Shown here: one piece after another, positions 47,801 to 59,800 of the stretch | How positions within the stretch are numbered: the first letter of the stretch is position 1 | Layout: each line of letters opens with the position of its first letter | Assembly: GCF_003268675.1 (NCBI RefSeq) | Contig: NZ_CP029378.1 | Span: forward strand, 1,488,001-1,552,000 | Source of the DNA: Streptomyces bacillaris | Lineage (GTDB): Bacteria > Actinomycetota > Actinomycetes > Streptomycetales > Streptomycetaceae | DNA length: 64,000 nt | Direction: 5' to 3' | Notes under the pieces: generated by a model | What the model saw: the letters and a program-made list of their open reading frames with translations, nothing else | The model's database searches: none | What the model was told of the DNA's origin: nothing | Made by a program: the position numbers and the translations under genes

Positions 47801-50800
47801 GGGGTGCGGACGACATCGATGGTGGCGGCTTCGCCGGGCGCGGACTCGACGGTGACCCGGCCGCTGTGCGCCCACACCGTACGGCCGATGCGGTCCGCGA
47901 GCCTGCGGGGCAGGTCGAGCAGACCGTCGGCGGCGAACGGTACGGCGAGGACGACGGGGGTGTCCGCGGGCAGGGCCTCGCGGGCCAGGTCCGCCGCGAC
48001 CAGCTCGGTGAACTCCTCGATGCCCAGCTCCCGTACGGTGCCGTCGGGCAGCCGCGCCGCCACCCGGTCGCGCCCGCCGTCGGCGGCCACCACATAGGGG
48101 GTCCGCCCGGCCGGCCACGGGGTGGGTGAGGTGCTGACGACGTCGTAGCCGCCCGCGGGGTCGGCCTCCAGCAGGTCGCCCTGGGTGGTGTCGAGCGCGG
48201 TGGCCTCGCCGCTCCCCCAGTTGAGGCCGGGTACGCGGCTGCCGCCCACGGTGAAGTGGCGGTCGCGGTCCGGCGCGGTCACCCCCAGCTCGGAGAGGTG
48301 GAACGCGGCCAGCGCGGCGAAGCCGGTGGCCCGCCCGGCCGCCGAGGCCCGGCCCACCAGCCCGAACAGCTCGGTCCTGGTGTCGGGTCCGACCGTGTCC
48401 GCCGGGTCCAGGTGCAGGACGCGGCGGGCGATGGCGTCCACGTCGAGCGGCCCGGTCCGGAGCGCGCGGTCACGGCGGCGCAGGGTGTCGAGCTTCTGCA
48501 CCGCCACCGCGTCCGGCTGCTGGTGGAGGGCGATGACCGCCTGGCGGCCCAGCTCGGCCCGGGTGACCCCGGCGAGGGCGCCGGTTCCGGCCCAGTCGGC
48601 GGGTACCCGGGCCATGGCCCGTACGACGACGGTGAAGTCGGCGGCGGTGAGGCGGGGCGCCCCGGCGGGCAGGTCCCGCTGAAGCCGGTCCAGTTCGGCC
48701 GCCAGCAGCCGGGTGAAGCGGTGCCGTGCGGTGGTGGCCCGCCGCCTTCCGTACGAGCCGCCGGGCGCCCGGTCGGGCCCGGCGGACACGGCTCCGTAGC
48801 CGGTGACTTCGACGCGAGGCAGGGACGCGCCCGCCCGGTGGTTGCGCAGCCCCGTGGCGGCCACCTGGGCGGCGAGCACCTCCAGGGTCCGCTCCCCCTC
48901 CGCCGAGGGGCTCGTCGCGTCCCTCCCGTACGCCACCAGGGTCCGGGACGGGAGGGGCTGCGGGGGTCGCACCGGGGCGGGGGCGACGGGGGGTGCGGGG
49001 GCGGGCAGGGAGGTGGGCTCCACGCCCTCCATGGGGTCGCCGAGGGAGCTGCGGGCGTGGCGGGCTTCGCGGCCGTCGCGGGGCGGGCTGTCGGTGGGCA
49101 AGACGCTCGCGGGCGCGGTGGGGGCGGGGGGCGCGGCACCGGTCTCGGGGGCGGAGTTGGAGTCGGAGCGCTGCGGTGCCGCGTCCGAACCGGGCTGCTC
49201 CGGCGTGGAGTTCGGACCGGCGGGCTCCGGCTGGGCGACGGGCGGCCCGGAGGCCGTCGGCGTGGCCGTCTCCGGCGCGGCAGGCTCAAGTCCGCTGGTC
49301 TCCGGTGCGGCGGTCGCGGTGTCGGCCGTCTCGGCCCCGGCGTACTCGGCGGTCTCGGCTCCGGCGTGCTCGGCGGGCCCGGTGGTCTCCGGCCCGACGG
49401 CCTTCGCTTCCGCTGGAGCCGGTGCGGGACCTTGAAGGGCCGGGCCCTGGAGAGCCGGGCCCTGCGAGGGATGCGGCTCCGCCGTGGAGCCGTTGTTGAC
49501 GGCCGGGGTCGCCGCGCCGGGGCCCGGGGCCGGGGTGGCGGGAACCTGCGGGCCGCCCACGGCAGGGGCGGTGGCGGGGGCGGTGTACCGCCAGTCCGCG
49601 GCGGTGGGCTGGGACAGGGTGGAGAGGTCGGGTGCGAGCACGGGGAGTTCGCCCTCGGCGGCGTCCGGGGCGGACAGTTCGACCGGGGAGGTGCTCCACC
49701 ACACCGGGCGGCCCAGCCTGCGGGCGACGGTCTCGGCCAGCACCGGGTCGGGGCCGCTGAGCCCGTCGAGCAGCAGCAGGACCGGCGTCGTGGCGGCGAC
49801 GGCGCCCAGGGCGGTGTCGACGGCCAGCAGTTCGGCGAACTCGGCGGCCGAGAGCCGGTGGGAGGTACCGCCCGTGGTCAGCTGGACGTGGCTGCTGTCC
49901 TCCAGGTCCACCGAGGCCCGTACGGCGTAGGGCACCGGCAGGCTCTGCCCGCCCGCGTCCACTCCGGCCCACGGCGCGTCCACCGTCGTGTCCGCGACCC
50001 GGAAGGCGTCGAGCCGGGGCAGCAGGGTCGGCTTGTCGCGCCAGTCCCGGCCGGACCCGAACGCCGTGCCCGCCAGGGTGAGCAGCGCGGGAGCGGTGAG
50101 GGCGCCGGCCGCCTCGACTGCGTAGGCACCCGTCACCTCGGGGTCGGTCATGTTCCGACCCGCGGCGAAGCCCCGGGTCAGCAGGTCGCGGGCGGCCGCG
50201 CGTCCGGCGTCGTCCGGCGCGGTGTCCGGGTCGAGGCGCAGGGCCCGTACGGTCAGGGCGTCGGCGGCAGGGCCGAGCAGGGTCTCCTCGGCGCGGACCC
50301 GCGCCCAGAACATCCGGGTCCGGTGCGCGGGCGCGTCGGCCGGGTCGGTGAGGCCCAGCGCCTGGACGGCCGCCCCGTCCACCGCCGCCGGGTCGGAGAG
50401 CCAGTTTACCGCCGTACGGAGTCCGGGGAGGGCGACGAAGCTGCTGACGGGCAGGGTGTTGCCGGAGTCCCGCCAGGCCCTGGCTGCCTCCGTCAGCACC
50501 TGGCGGGTGACGGCCGGGTCCGTAGCGCCGTGGGCGAGGGGGTGCGCGGCGACCACCTGGCTCAGCGACTGCGGCCAGAGGGGGCCGGTCCGCCCGAGGT
50601 CCGGGTCGGCGGCCCACATCCCGGCGACCGCCACGGCCCCGGCGACCAGGTCCGGGAAGGCGGCGTCGAGCACCACGTCCGGGCCCATGACCGCCTTCAA
50701 CGCCCGCACAGCGCGCGGGACTTCGGAGCGCGTCTGCGGGGACGGCGTTGCACCGTGATCCACTTGGGCGGTCAGGCGGTCCAACTCGGCCTCGTCCGGC

Positions 50801-53800
50801 TCCGGGTGGCTGGTCTCCCACCACCAGGGGCGGCCCTGGGCGTCGGTGGCCAGCACCCTCATCGGGCCGTCGCCGAAGCGGTTCACGCCCTGGGAGGAGT
50901 AGGAGAGCCGGGTCGTGCGCCGGAGCTGGTTGGCCAGGTGCTGGCCGAGGGAGAGGGCGTCGTCACCCAGCGGGTCGGCGGTGAACGGCACGGGCAGCGG
51001 GCCGGAGAGCTGCGCGACGTCCTGGGCGGCCCCCTGCGCCGGGGCTCCGGAGTGGCAGATGACCAGGTCGACCCAGTGGTCCTTCGGCAGACTCGACAGG
51101 CTCTTGCGGCGCCGCAGCCATCCGGCCGCCTCGTGCCGGTCGACGGCCCGGTCGCTGCCGTCGGCCAGCGGCAGGGAGAGCCCGCCCGGCAGCCCGTGGC
51201 CCGCCAGCCGGTAGGCCTTGTCGGCCGGGCCGGGATCGCGCATCGGCAGCTTGCCGGAGTACGCGTTCGTCGCGGCGTCCCAGTGGACGTAGAAGGACAT
51301 CCGGTCCAGGTCGCCGTAGGTCTCGCGCGGTCCGACGAGTTCGGCCGGGTGGTGGAAGCTGCGTCCGATCTGCTCCCCGGTGCGGGAGCTGACGATCGGC
51401 TGGGTGAGCACGTCGCGGTGCCAGGCCGGGGCGTCGTCGTCGGTGTCGGGCGCCAGGCCGGGGCGGACCGGGAGCCAGGTGCCGTCCGGCAGGCCGTCCC
51501 GGTGAAGCACGCCGATGGTGCTCGTGGCGGCCGGGTCGGGGTTGCGCTGGGCCAGGCCGGTGTGGACCCAGACGGTGCGGCCGGTGCGCTCGGCGAGCTT
51601 GCGCGGCAGGTCCAGGTAGCGGTCACCCGCCGAGGGCACGGCGAGCACGATCGGGGCCCGCTCCGGCAGCGGATGGCGGGTCAGGTCGGCGGCGACGACC
51701 TCGGCGAACTCGTCGGCGTCCAGCTGCCAGGTGGTGCCGTCGGGCAGCAGCGCCGTCACCCGGTCGTGGCCGCCGTCCGCCAGCACGGGGTAGGGGGCCC
51801 GGTCCCACGGCCACGGCGAGAGCGCCGACTCTCCCGTGCGGACGGGGGTGCCCGCCGGTCCGGTGGTGAGCCGGTCGACGAACATGGTGTCCGTCTCCGC
51901 GGTCTGCGGGCCGGTCCAGTTGAGGCCGGGCACCCGGGTGCCGCCGCTCGTGACGTGCCGGGCGCGGTCGTCGCCGAGCAGCCCCTGCTCCTCCAGGTGG
52001 AACGCGGTGAGCGCGGCCAGGCTGGTGGCCCGCCCGGCCGCGACGGCCCGGCCGGTCAGCTCGTACAGGTCGCGCCGCATCTCGGGGTCGACGAGGACGG
52101 CGGGTCCCAGGTGCCAGAGCCGGCGGGCGACGGCGGCCACGTCCAGGGGCCCCGGGCGCAGCGCCGGGTCGGTGCGGCGGAGCGCGTCCAGGGCGTCCAG
52201 GGCGTCCGCGTGGCGCGGGGAGGTGACGCCGACGGTGGCCTGGCGGCCCAGCGCGTCCCGGTCGATCCGCTCGGCCGGGGCCACGGTGACGCCCTGGCCC
52301 GGCACCCGGGTGCGGCCCCGGGCGGTGACGGTGAAGTCCTGGACCCGCAGGGGTACGGCTCCCGCGGGCAGGCCCGCCTGGAGGGTCTGCAAGGAGTGGC
52401 CGAGCGCGCGGACGAACAGCTCTCCGGCGGCCCGCGCCCGCTCCTCGCCCCGGGCCCGGGCGGCCTGGTCCCGGTCGCGCGCGGTGCCCGCGCCGCGCGC
52501 GTCGGCGCCGTATCCGGCGATGTCGACCTTGGGCAGGGGCACCCGGTTGCGCCGGTTGCGCAGCGCGGTCAGGGCGACCCGGTGGGCCAGCCGCTCGACG
52601 GTGCGTGCGGAGCCGTCGGCGGGTGCGGTGGCGCCGGGCTCGAAGGCTACGAGGGTGAGCGGCGGCAGCGTGGTGAGCGGCCGGGCGGGCGGGGCGGCGG
52701 GCACGGCGTACACCGGCTGCCCGCCGGACGTGCCGGGGCCGACCGGGACGGGGGCGGAGGGGCCCGCTCCGGGCTGTTCGGCGGCGGGCAGGCCGAAGCC
52801 GGGGTCGATGCCGAAGCCGGAGAGATCGCCCAGGTCACCGAGGGCAGTCAGGTCGCCCAAGTCCCCGAGGTCCCCCAGGGCGTCGAGGTCGAGGCCGTCC
52901 AGGGCGGAGGGGAAGCCGGCGGCGAGGTCGAGGTCCCCCAGGCCCAGATCCAGGTCCAGGTCCATCCCCGTACCGAGGTCCATGCCCGCGACGGAGCCCG
53001 TCACCTGGCCCGTGCTCGGCTCCCCGTCCAGGTCCAGGTCCATAGCCGTGCCCGGGCCGGAGTCGGGATCTGCGGACCGGCCCTGGGCGTCGGCCGGTTC
53101 CTGGTCCGGCATGTCCAGGTCGGGGAGGTCTCCCCCGCGCCCGGACTGGAGCGCGGGAGGCCCCTGCGCGACCGTGGGGCCGTCCTCCGCCACGGTCCAG
53201 CGCGGGGCCAGGCCGAGTTCCGTCCGCAGGGAGTCGGCCAGTTCGGCGGCGGACGCCCGTACGTCCCCGGCGCCCGGCTCCGCCGCCAGCAGATGCCCGG
53301 CGACCCGGCGCACCGCGTCACGGAAGCCGTCCCCGGCGTACCGGGCGTCGTCGAGGACCGGGTGCGGCTGGGGCGGCAGCACCAGGGCGACGGCGGCCGA
53401 CCAGGCGCGGGCGGTCTCCGTGTCGCCCCGGCCCTCGGGGGCGGCGTCCCTGACCTCGGTGTAGGCCGCGTCCCAGAGTCGGCGCGTGACCCCGGCGGCG
53501 AGCGCGTGCGCCGTCCCGTCGGTGTCGCCGGGGCGGGTGAGCCGTACCCGCGCGAGGTCCGGCGCGCCGAGCCTGCCCGCGGGGAGCCGGTCACCGAGGA
53601 GGGCCATCTCGGCGTACAGCCCCGGGGAGAGGGTGATGCCCGCCGCGCGCAGGTCGGCCGTGGTCACGGTCTCCCCACCGTCCGCAGCCTCCGGGGCGGG
53701 CGGCAGGTCGGCCTCGGTGAGGCGGTCCGCGAGCCACTGCCGCAGCTCGGCGTCCAGGGGGACGGCGGGGGCCGATCCGCCCGGTGCGGGGGCGCGTTCA

Positions 53801-56800
53801 CCCGGCGCGGCAGCCGACTCGCCCGGCGCAGGGGTCGGTTCGTCCGGCGTGAGGTCCGACTCCCCTGTCGGGGGAGCCTGTTCGCCCGGCGCGGTGACCG
53901 GCATCTCGGCGGTGCGTGCGTCGGCGGTCCGGGCGTCGGCCAGCGCCTCCGGGGGCACTCCGAGCGCCCACAGCCGCTCCTCGGCCTGCTCCATCTGCCG
54001 CTGCGTGGCCTCGGTCGCGGCCTCGGTGTCGGTCCGGCCCTCCGGCCCGGTGGCGTGGGCCGCCGTGGCGAGCGCGGTCCGCGCGCGGTCGTGGGCGGCC
54101 CACGCATCGGCCAGCTCCGCACCGGCCATTTCCGCGTCGGCGGTGGCGGGCTCCGTCAGCGGGCCCGGCGGGCCGGCCGCCGGTTCCCGGGTCAGCGGGA
54201 TGCGCAGCGCGGTGCCGTCGCCGTACTCCGGGACGCCGTACTCCGGGATCAGGTGCAGGGACGAGGGGTCGGCTGTGATCCGGTACGGCGCGGCGTCCGG
54301 GTCGAGCACGGTGAGTGCCGGTACGAGGGTGTCGAGGTTGGCCACCCGGCCGAGCCAGCCGCTGTCGCCGCGCAGCAGCGCTCCCGTCCCGGGGTGGACG
54401 AAGTCGTCGCCGAACCTCGTCCAGCCCGTGGGCGGGATCTCCTGCCCGTCGGGCAGCCGCAGGTGGCCGGTGTCGGCGACCTCGTAACGCAGCGGTTCCG
54501 CCCGGGACTCGGTGGTGCGGGTGTAGGGGAACCAGCGGCTCGGGCGCGGTTCGGGGGCCTTGCCCTTCCCGGTGGCCGGGGCGTCGCCGGACGTGCCGGT
54601 CGGCGGGGCGCCGTCGGTCGTCCCGATGGCCAGGGCGTCGTCGGGCCTCTCCGTGGCCGGGAGGGCCGGGGCCGGGGGCAGGCCGCCGAAGCGGGGGCGC
54701 ATCAGGGTGACCGGCCGGCCGATCGGCCACTGCTCGGCCAGGGGGTCGCGGCCGTCGTCGGGGGAACCGCCGCGCAGGCCGCGGAGGACGACCTGGCGGG
54801 GGCCGCCGCGCCCGTCGTCGACGGTGAGTTCCACGGTCTCGGCCCGGGGGTCGGCCTTCTCGACGCGTACGGACGCGGCCTCGACGGTGAACAGGTCGGC
54901 CGTCAGGTGCGGTCCGGGGGTGCCCTCCTGGAGGGTCCGGAGGGCAGCGGCCAGCTCCTGTCGGAACGTGGCGGCGACGTTGCCGGCGCGGGCCCGGCCG
55001 ATGTCCCGGCCCAGGCGTGACGTCCGGCCGCCGACCAGCTCGACCCGTGGCAGCGGCAGGTGGTTGGCGGTGTTCCACAGTCCGGTCCGGGCGACCCGGG
55101 CCGCGACATGGCGGATCGCGTTGAGCGCGCCGTCGGGCGTCCGTTCGGCGCCGGGCTCGAAGTACAGGGTCTGCGGCCGCTCCTCCTGGCCGTGCAGGAC
55201 GACCACGGTGAGCGGATTGGCCTCGGCCGCGCCGTCCTCCAGGAGGCTCGCGTTGACGTCGTGGGCCGACTCGCCGGGGCGGCGGGTGAACATCCGCATG
55301 TACCAGAGCCGCTTGCCGGGGACGGTCGACTCCAGGCGCTCCAGGTGCCGGGAGGCGGCGTTGACGACGCCGTTGAACGAGCGCTGCGCCGCTGTCTGTT
55401 CGGGGGATCCGGGCGGGGCGTCCAGCACCTCCTGCCGGGCCAGCGTCGCCCGGGTCAGGAGGATCGTCAGGTCGAGGTGGCCGCGTACCTCCTTGATCGC
55501 CCCGTCGTCGCCGCTGCCCTCCAGCCGGGCCAGCTCCCGGCGCAGGGCGTCGGCCCGGCCGCGAAGGCCGTCCAGGCCGACGGCTTCGAGGTTGGCGCGG
55601 ACCATGTCGCGCAGCCGCTCCTCGCGGGCGGCGGCGCGGGCGTGGTTCTCCAGGGAGACCTGGTGGGTGCCGTCCTCGCTGGCGAGGACGACGGTGATGA
55701 AGTGGTAGCCGAAGTAGGACTCGCCGGACTCCGTCGAGGGCTTGGCGTAGTTGGTCTCCAGGCTCGGGCCGTCCTCGCCGGGGGCCGCGACGGACTGGAC
55801 GAGGTAGCCCTCACCGACCTCGGCCCAGGCGAACTCGTTGACGCCGATCCGGCGGGCCGCCTCCGTCAGGGCGGTGCGCCGGGGGTCGTGGGGCCGCTCC
55901 AGGCTGAGCGCGCTGCCGTACGCGGCGGCGGGCAGCGGTCCGGTGCCGTCCCCGCCGGTGGGGCGGTCGTCGCGGCGCACGAGTGCGGCGGCCCAGTCGG
56001 GGTCGGCGGAGCCGGGCCGCAGGATGCCGTCGGCGACCTGTCCGAGCGCCTCGGCCAGGTGGTGCGTACCGGTGACCTCGGCCCCGTCGGAGGCGTTGGC
56101 GGGTGCGGTGACCGTGGACCCGCCCGCCGGGTCCCGGAAGACCAGGTGGGAGGGGCGGCCGTCGCCCGCGAGCATGATGGCGAAGTCCCGGCAGACCTCC
56201 TCGGTGGACTCACCGGCCCGGTTGGTGAAGACCGGGGTCACCCGGAACAGCCGGTTGCCGCCCCCGTCCGGGGTGGGCAGGACGATGCTCCGCTCCTCGT
56301 CGATCCCCAGCCGGACGGCCAGCCCCGCCCGGGTCAGCTTGACGTTGGAGTCGGCCACGGCCTTCCGCGTGGCGTACACCTGCTGGCTGCCGTGCTCGTT
56401 CTGGACGGCGAGGGTCCGGTCGGCGGAGATCCGGACGGCCGGGTGGCCGTCCGCCCGCTCCACGTCCCAGGTCTGGGTGGCGAGCAGGAGGCTGGGCGCG
56501 TCGGTGTGCGCGGCGAGGGGCCGGGGGGCGGTCCAGGTGTTCTCCAGGTCGCCGGGGTTACGGAACAGCTCGCCGTCCCCGCGGCCGTCCACGAAGCCGT
56601 ACTCACGGGTGGTCAGCTGGTGGGCACGGCGCGCGTCGATGTCGGAGGCGGTCGTGTCCGGGCTGGTCGTGTCCGGGGCGGTCCCGTCCGAGGGGTGCGG
56701 GTCCGCCGTGGGGGTGCCGGAGGTCCGTCCGCCGGGCACGGGGTCCTGTCCCGGGCGCAGCGACGTCCAGGCGTGGGCACCGCCGCCCGGGGCCGGGCCG

Positions 56801-59800
56801 GTCATGAGGTGTTCGGCGCCGCTGCGCCAGTCGGTGGCCACCTTCGGGCCGTGCTCGGAGTACCAGACCCGGCTGCCGGTGAGGTCCGCCACCTGGCGGG
56901 CGGCCGTCTCGATGTCGCCGTGGGCCAAGGCGAGGACGATGTCGTCGCCTGGGGTCCGGTGCGGGTCGCGGGCGATGAGCCGGGCCAGCTCCGCGGTGTC
57001 CTCGATCCGCAGCGTGCCGCCCGGGGTGTGCAGGTGGACGACGGTCCCGGTGGACTGGGCCAGGACGACATAGGAGTCGGGCCAGGGGCTGGGCCAGACG
57101 GTGGACGTGCCGTCCGCGTCCAGGACGGCGTAGCTGTCGAGCGGGGGCGTCTGTCCGCCGGTGCCGGTCCAGTCGCGTCCGGTGGTGCGGCCGGTGTCGA
57201 TCCTGGTCCGGTCGTCGAGGGCGGCGTCCCGGTACGTCAGGAGGTCCGCCAGCGCGTCCGGGTCGGCCAGTGCGTCGAGGGAGGCGCTGAGCGCCAGGGA
57301 GCCCAGCAGCATCAGGTCCCGGGCGCCGACCGGGTCCTGGTCGCCCAGGCCGAGGACCTGCCGGGTCAGTTCGCGGAGCCCCGCCAGGACGTCGGTCGCC
57401 ACCGCGTCGGCCTCGGTGTCGCGGTGGGCGAGGTCGCGTACGGCGCGGGCGGTGTCGAGCAGGGCCTCCGTCTCGTACTCCTCGCGGGCGGCCGGGCCGA
57501 ACAGCAGCCCGGCCCAGTTCCGGGGGTCGTCCGCCGGGTCGCTGTCGGCGCTCTCGCTGTCGCTGTCGCTCTCGTCGGTGAACCGGAAGCGGGCCAGGGC
57601 CTCCGCCTCGGCGTGTCCGGCGAGGAGCCGGTCCAGCTCGTCGGTCAGGCCTTCGGGGAACTCGGCCCAGCCGCCGCGGGGGTCGGTGGGCGGCGGGGGC
57701 AGCGGGGTCTCGGCGCCCGCGTCGGTGACCGGGTGCGTGGCAGGTGCGGCGGGGGTACGGCCCTGGGGCGGTGCGGGCACGGGAGGGTGCGGCTGGGCGC
57801 GGTGGACGCCCTCCGCCCGGTCCCACATCGCGCGGAACCCTTCGTACATCTCGTTCTCGGCGCGGGTGGCCTCGACCGGGTTGGCCGGGCCGGGGCCGTC
57901 CTGCTCGGGGGTGGTCCCGAAGAGGCGTTCCAGGAGGGGCAGCAGGCCGGGTTCGTTGTCCCGCACCCAGGCGGGGCCGTTGTTGCGGGGGTGGCCGGTG
58001 AGCGGGTCGGTACCGGAGTTGGTGCCCAGGTAGGCGTTGACGGCCTGGGCGAAGTACTCGAACTCGTCGGTGGCGGAGTAGTTGTCGGCGGGCCGCCCGT
58101 CCCGGGCGCTGCGGCGGGGGCCGTCGGGCCACTCCACGTCCGCCGGGTCCCGGCCGTCGGAGGGGTGGAGCTTGGCGCGGTAGGCGTCGGTGATCGTCCG
58201 GCGGTCGGCGTCGCTCAGCCCGTACCGGTGGATGGCGTGGGCGAACTCGTGGGTGGTGGTGGAGTATCCGTCGGCGTAACTGCTCGCACCGGGTACGCCG
58301 GGCGTCTCGCCGAGCAGATTCTCCTCGGTGACACCGGTGTCAAGCCGCCCCACGCCCCGTACGGTGTCCCAGGTTCGGCCCGTCGCGGGGAGTTCACGGC
58401 CCGCGAGGTCGCGGAAGGGGCCGAGCGTGGTGAGGGCCTCGTCCTTGGGGACGACCAGGACCCTGGCGCCCTGCTCCAGCAGCCGGGTGGCGACGGCGGG
58501 GTCGCGCAGCATGGCCGCGATCCGGGTGCGTGCCTCGTGTCCGGCGGAGACGGGCCGGTCGACGCCGGGGGCCACCTGGACGACCAGGTGGGCGACGGTG
58601 TCGGCGAACTCGCGGTCGCCCAGCTTCGGGCGCAGGGCCGCCGCCAGGCCCGGCAGGGCGGCCAGTTGCTCGCGCTCGGCCGGCGTCAGGAGCGCGAGGC
58701 GCGCCGTGCGCTCGGCGGCGGGCAGGCCGGGCAGCCGGTCGGCCAGCTCCGTGAGCGAGGCGGGCGGCTCCGTACGCGGGCCGGGCGGGGCGGAGTTGAG
58801 CGCGGGGGGCTGCTCCGTACGCGGTGCTTGCGGGGCGGAGGCGGAGCCGGGGGCGGGAGGTGCGGGCAGGGCCGTGCCCTCCCGTACCCCCTGGGCGTGC
58901 TCGTCCCGTACCTCCTGGGCGTGTTCGTCGGGGAAGCGTCCGTCGCGGGCGACGTGGCGGCGCAGCTCCTGTTCGGTGAGGGGGTAGACGTTCCAGTAGC
59001 GGCCCCAGCTGTCCTGGTAGTCGAGCGCCGGGTCGTGGCCGGGCAGGGTGTCCAGCGCCAGCTGGGCGCCGCGCATCACCTCGTGGAAGGAGTGGTGGCC
59101 CGCCGAGAGCGACATGGCGATCATCCCGGCCCGGATGAGTCCGAGGTCGAGGTCGATGCCCCACTGGTCGCGCATCCGGGCGGCGTGGACCAGGAAGCGG
59201 TAGGTCGAGCCCGCCGTGCCGGTCAGGACCAGGCCTCCGGTGTCCTCGGACGTGCCCTGGAAGGCGGAGTCCATGGCGAGGTCGTAGACGGACGAGGCGG
59301 GCATCCAGGTGAGCCCGAACTCGTTGACGGCCAGGGCCCGTTCGGCGCGGCTCAGCGGCGGGTGGACGTCATCGGGGTCCGTGGACAGCGTGTGTTCGGC
59401 CGTCGCGCGGGCGAGGGCGGCCTGCTTCTCGGCCGTGGTGAGGGTGTCGTCCAGCCTCAACCGCTCGGCCAGCCGCTCCAGTTCGGTGCGCCCCTCGGCC
59501 TGGCGGCGGCTGGGCCGCTCCGCCTCGATCTGCGGGTCGGGATCCTCCCGGCCGCCCAGCAGCTCCGGCACCAGGTCGCTGGAGATGCCCTGGAAGAGGA
59601 AGGTCACCAGCTCCCGCAGGTTGCCGGTGCGCAGCACCTGCTGGAGGGCGGGCCTGGTGGTGCCGACGGAGCCGGGCAGGCTCGGGTTGTCGCTGCCGAA
59701 GGTGGCGAGGGCGCGCGGGTACTGCAGCCGCGCGCGCTCCCAGGCGGCGCGCGCCATCGTGCGGAACTCCTCGGTCACCGCCTCGTGTTCGGCGAGGTGG

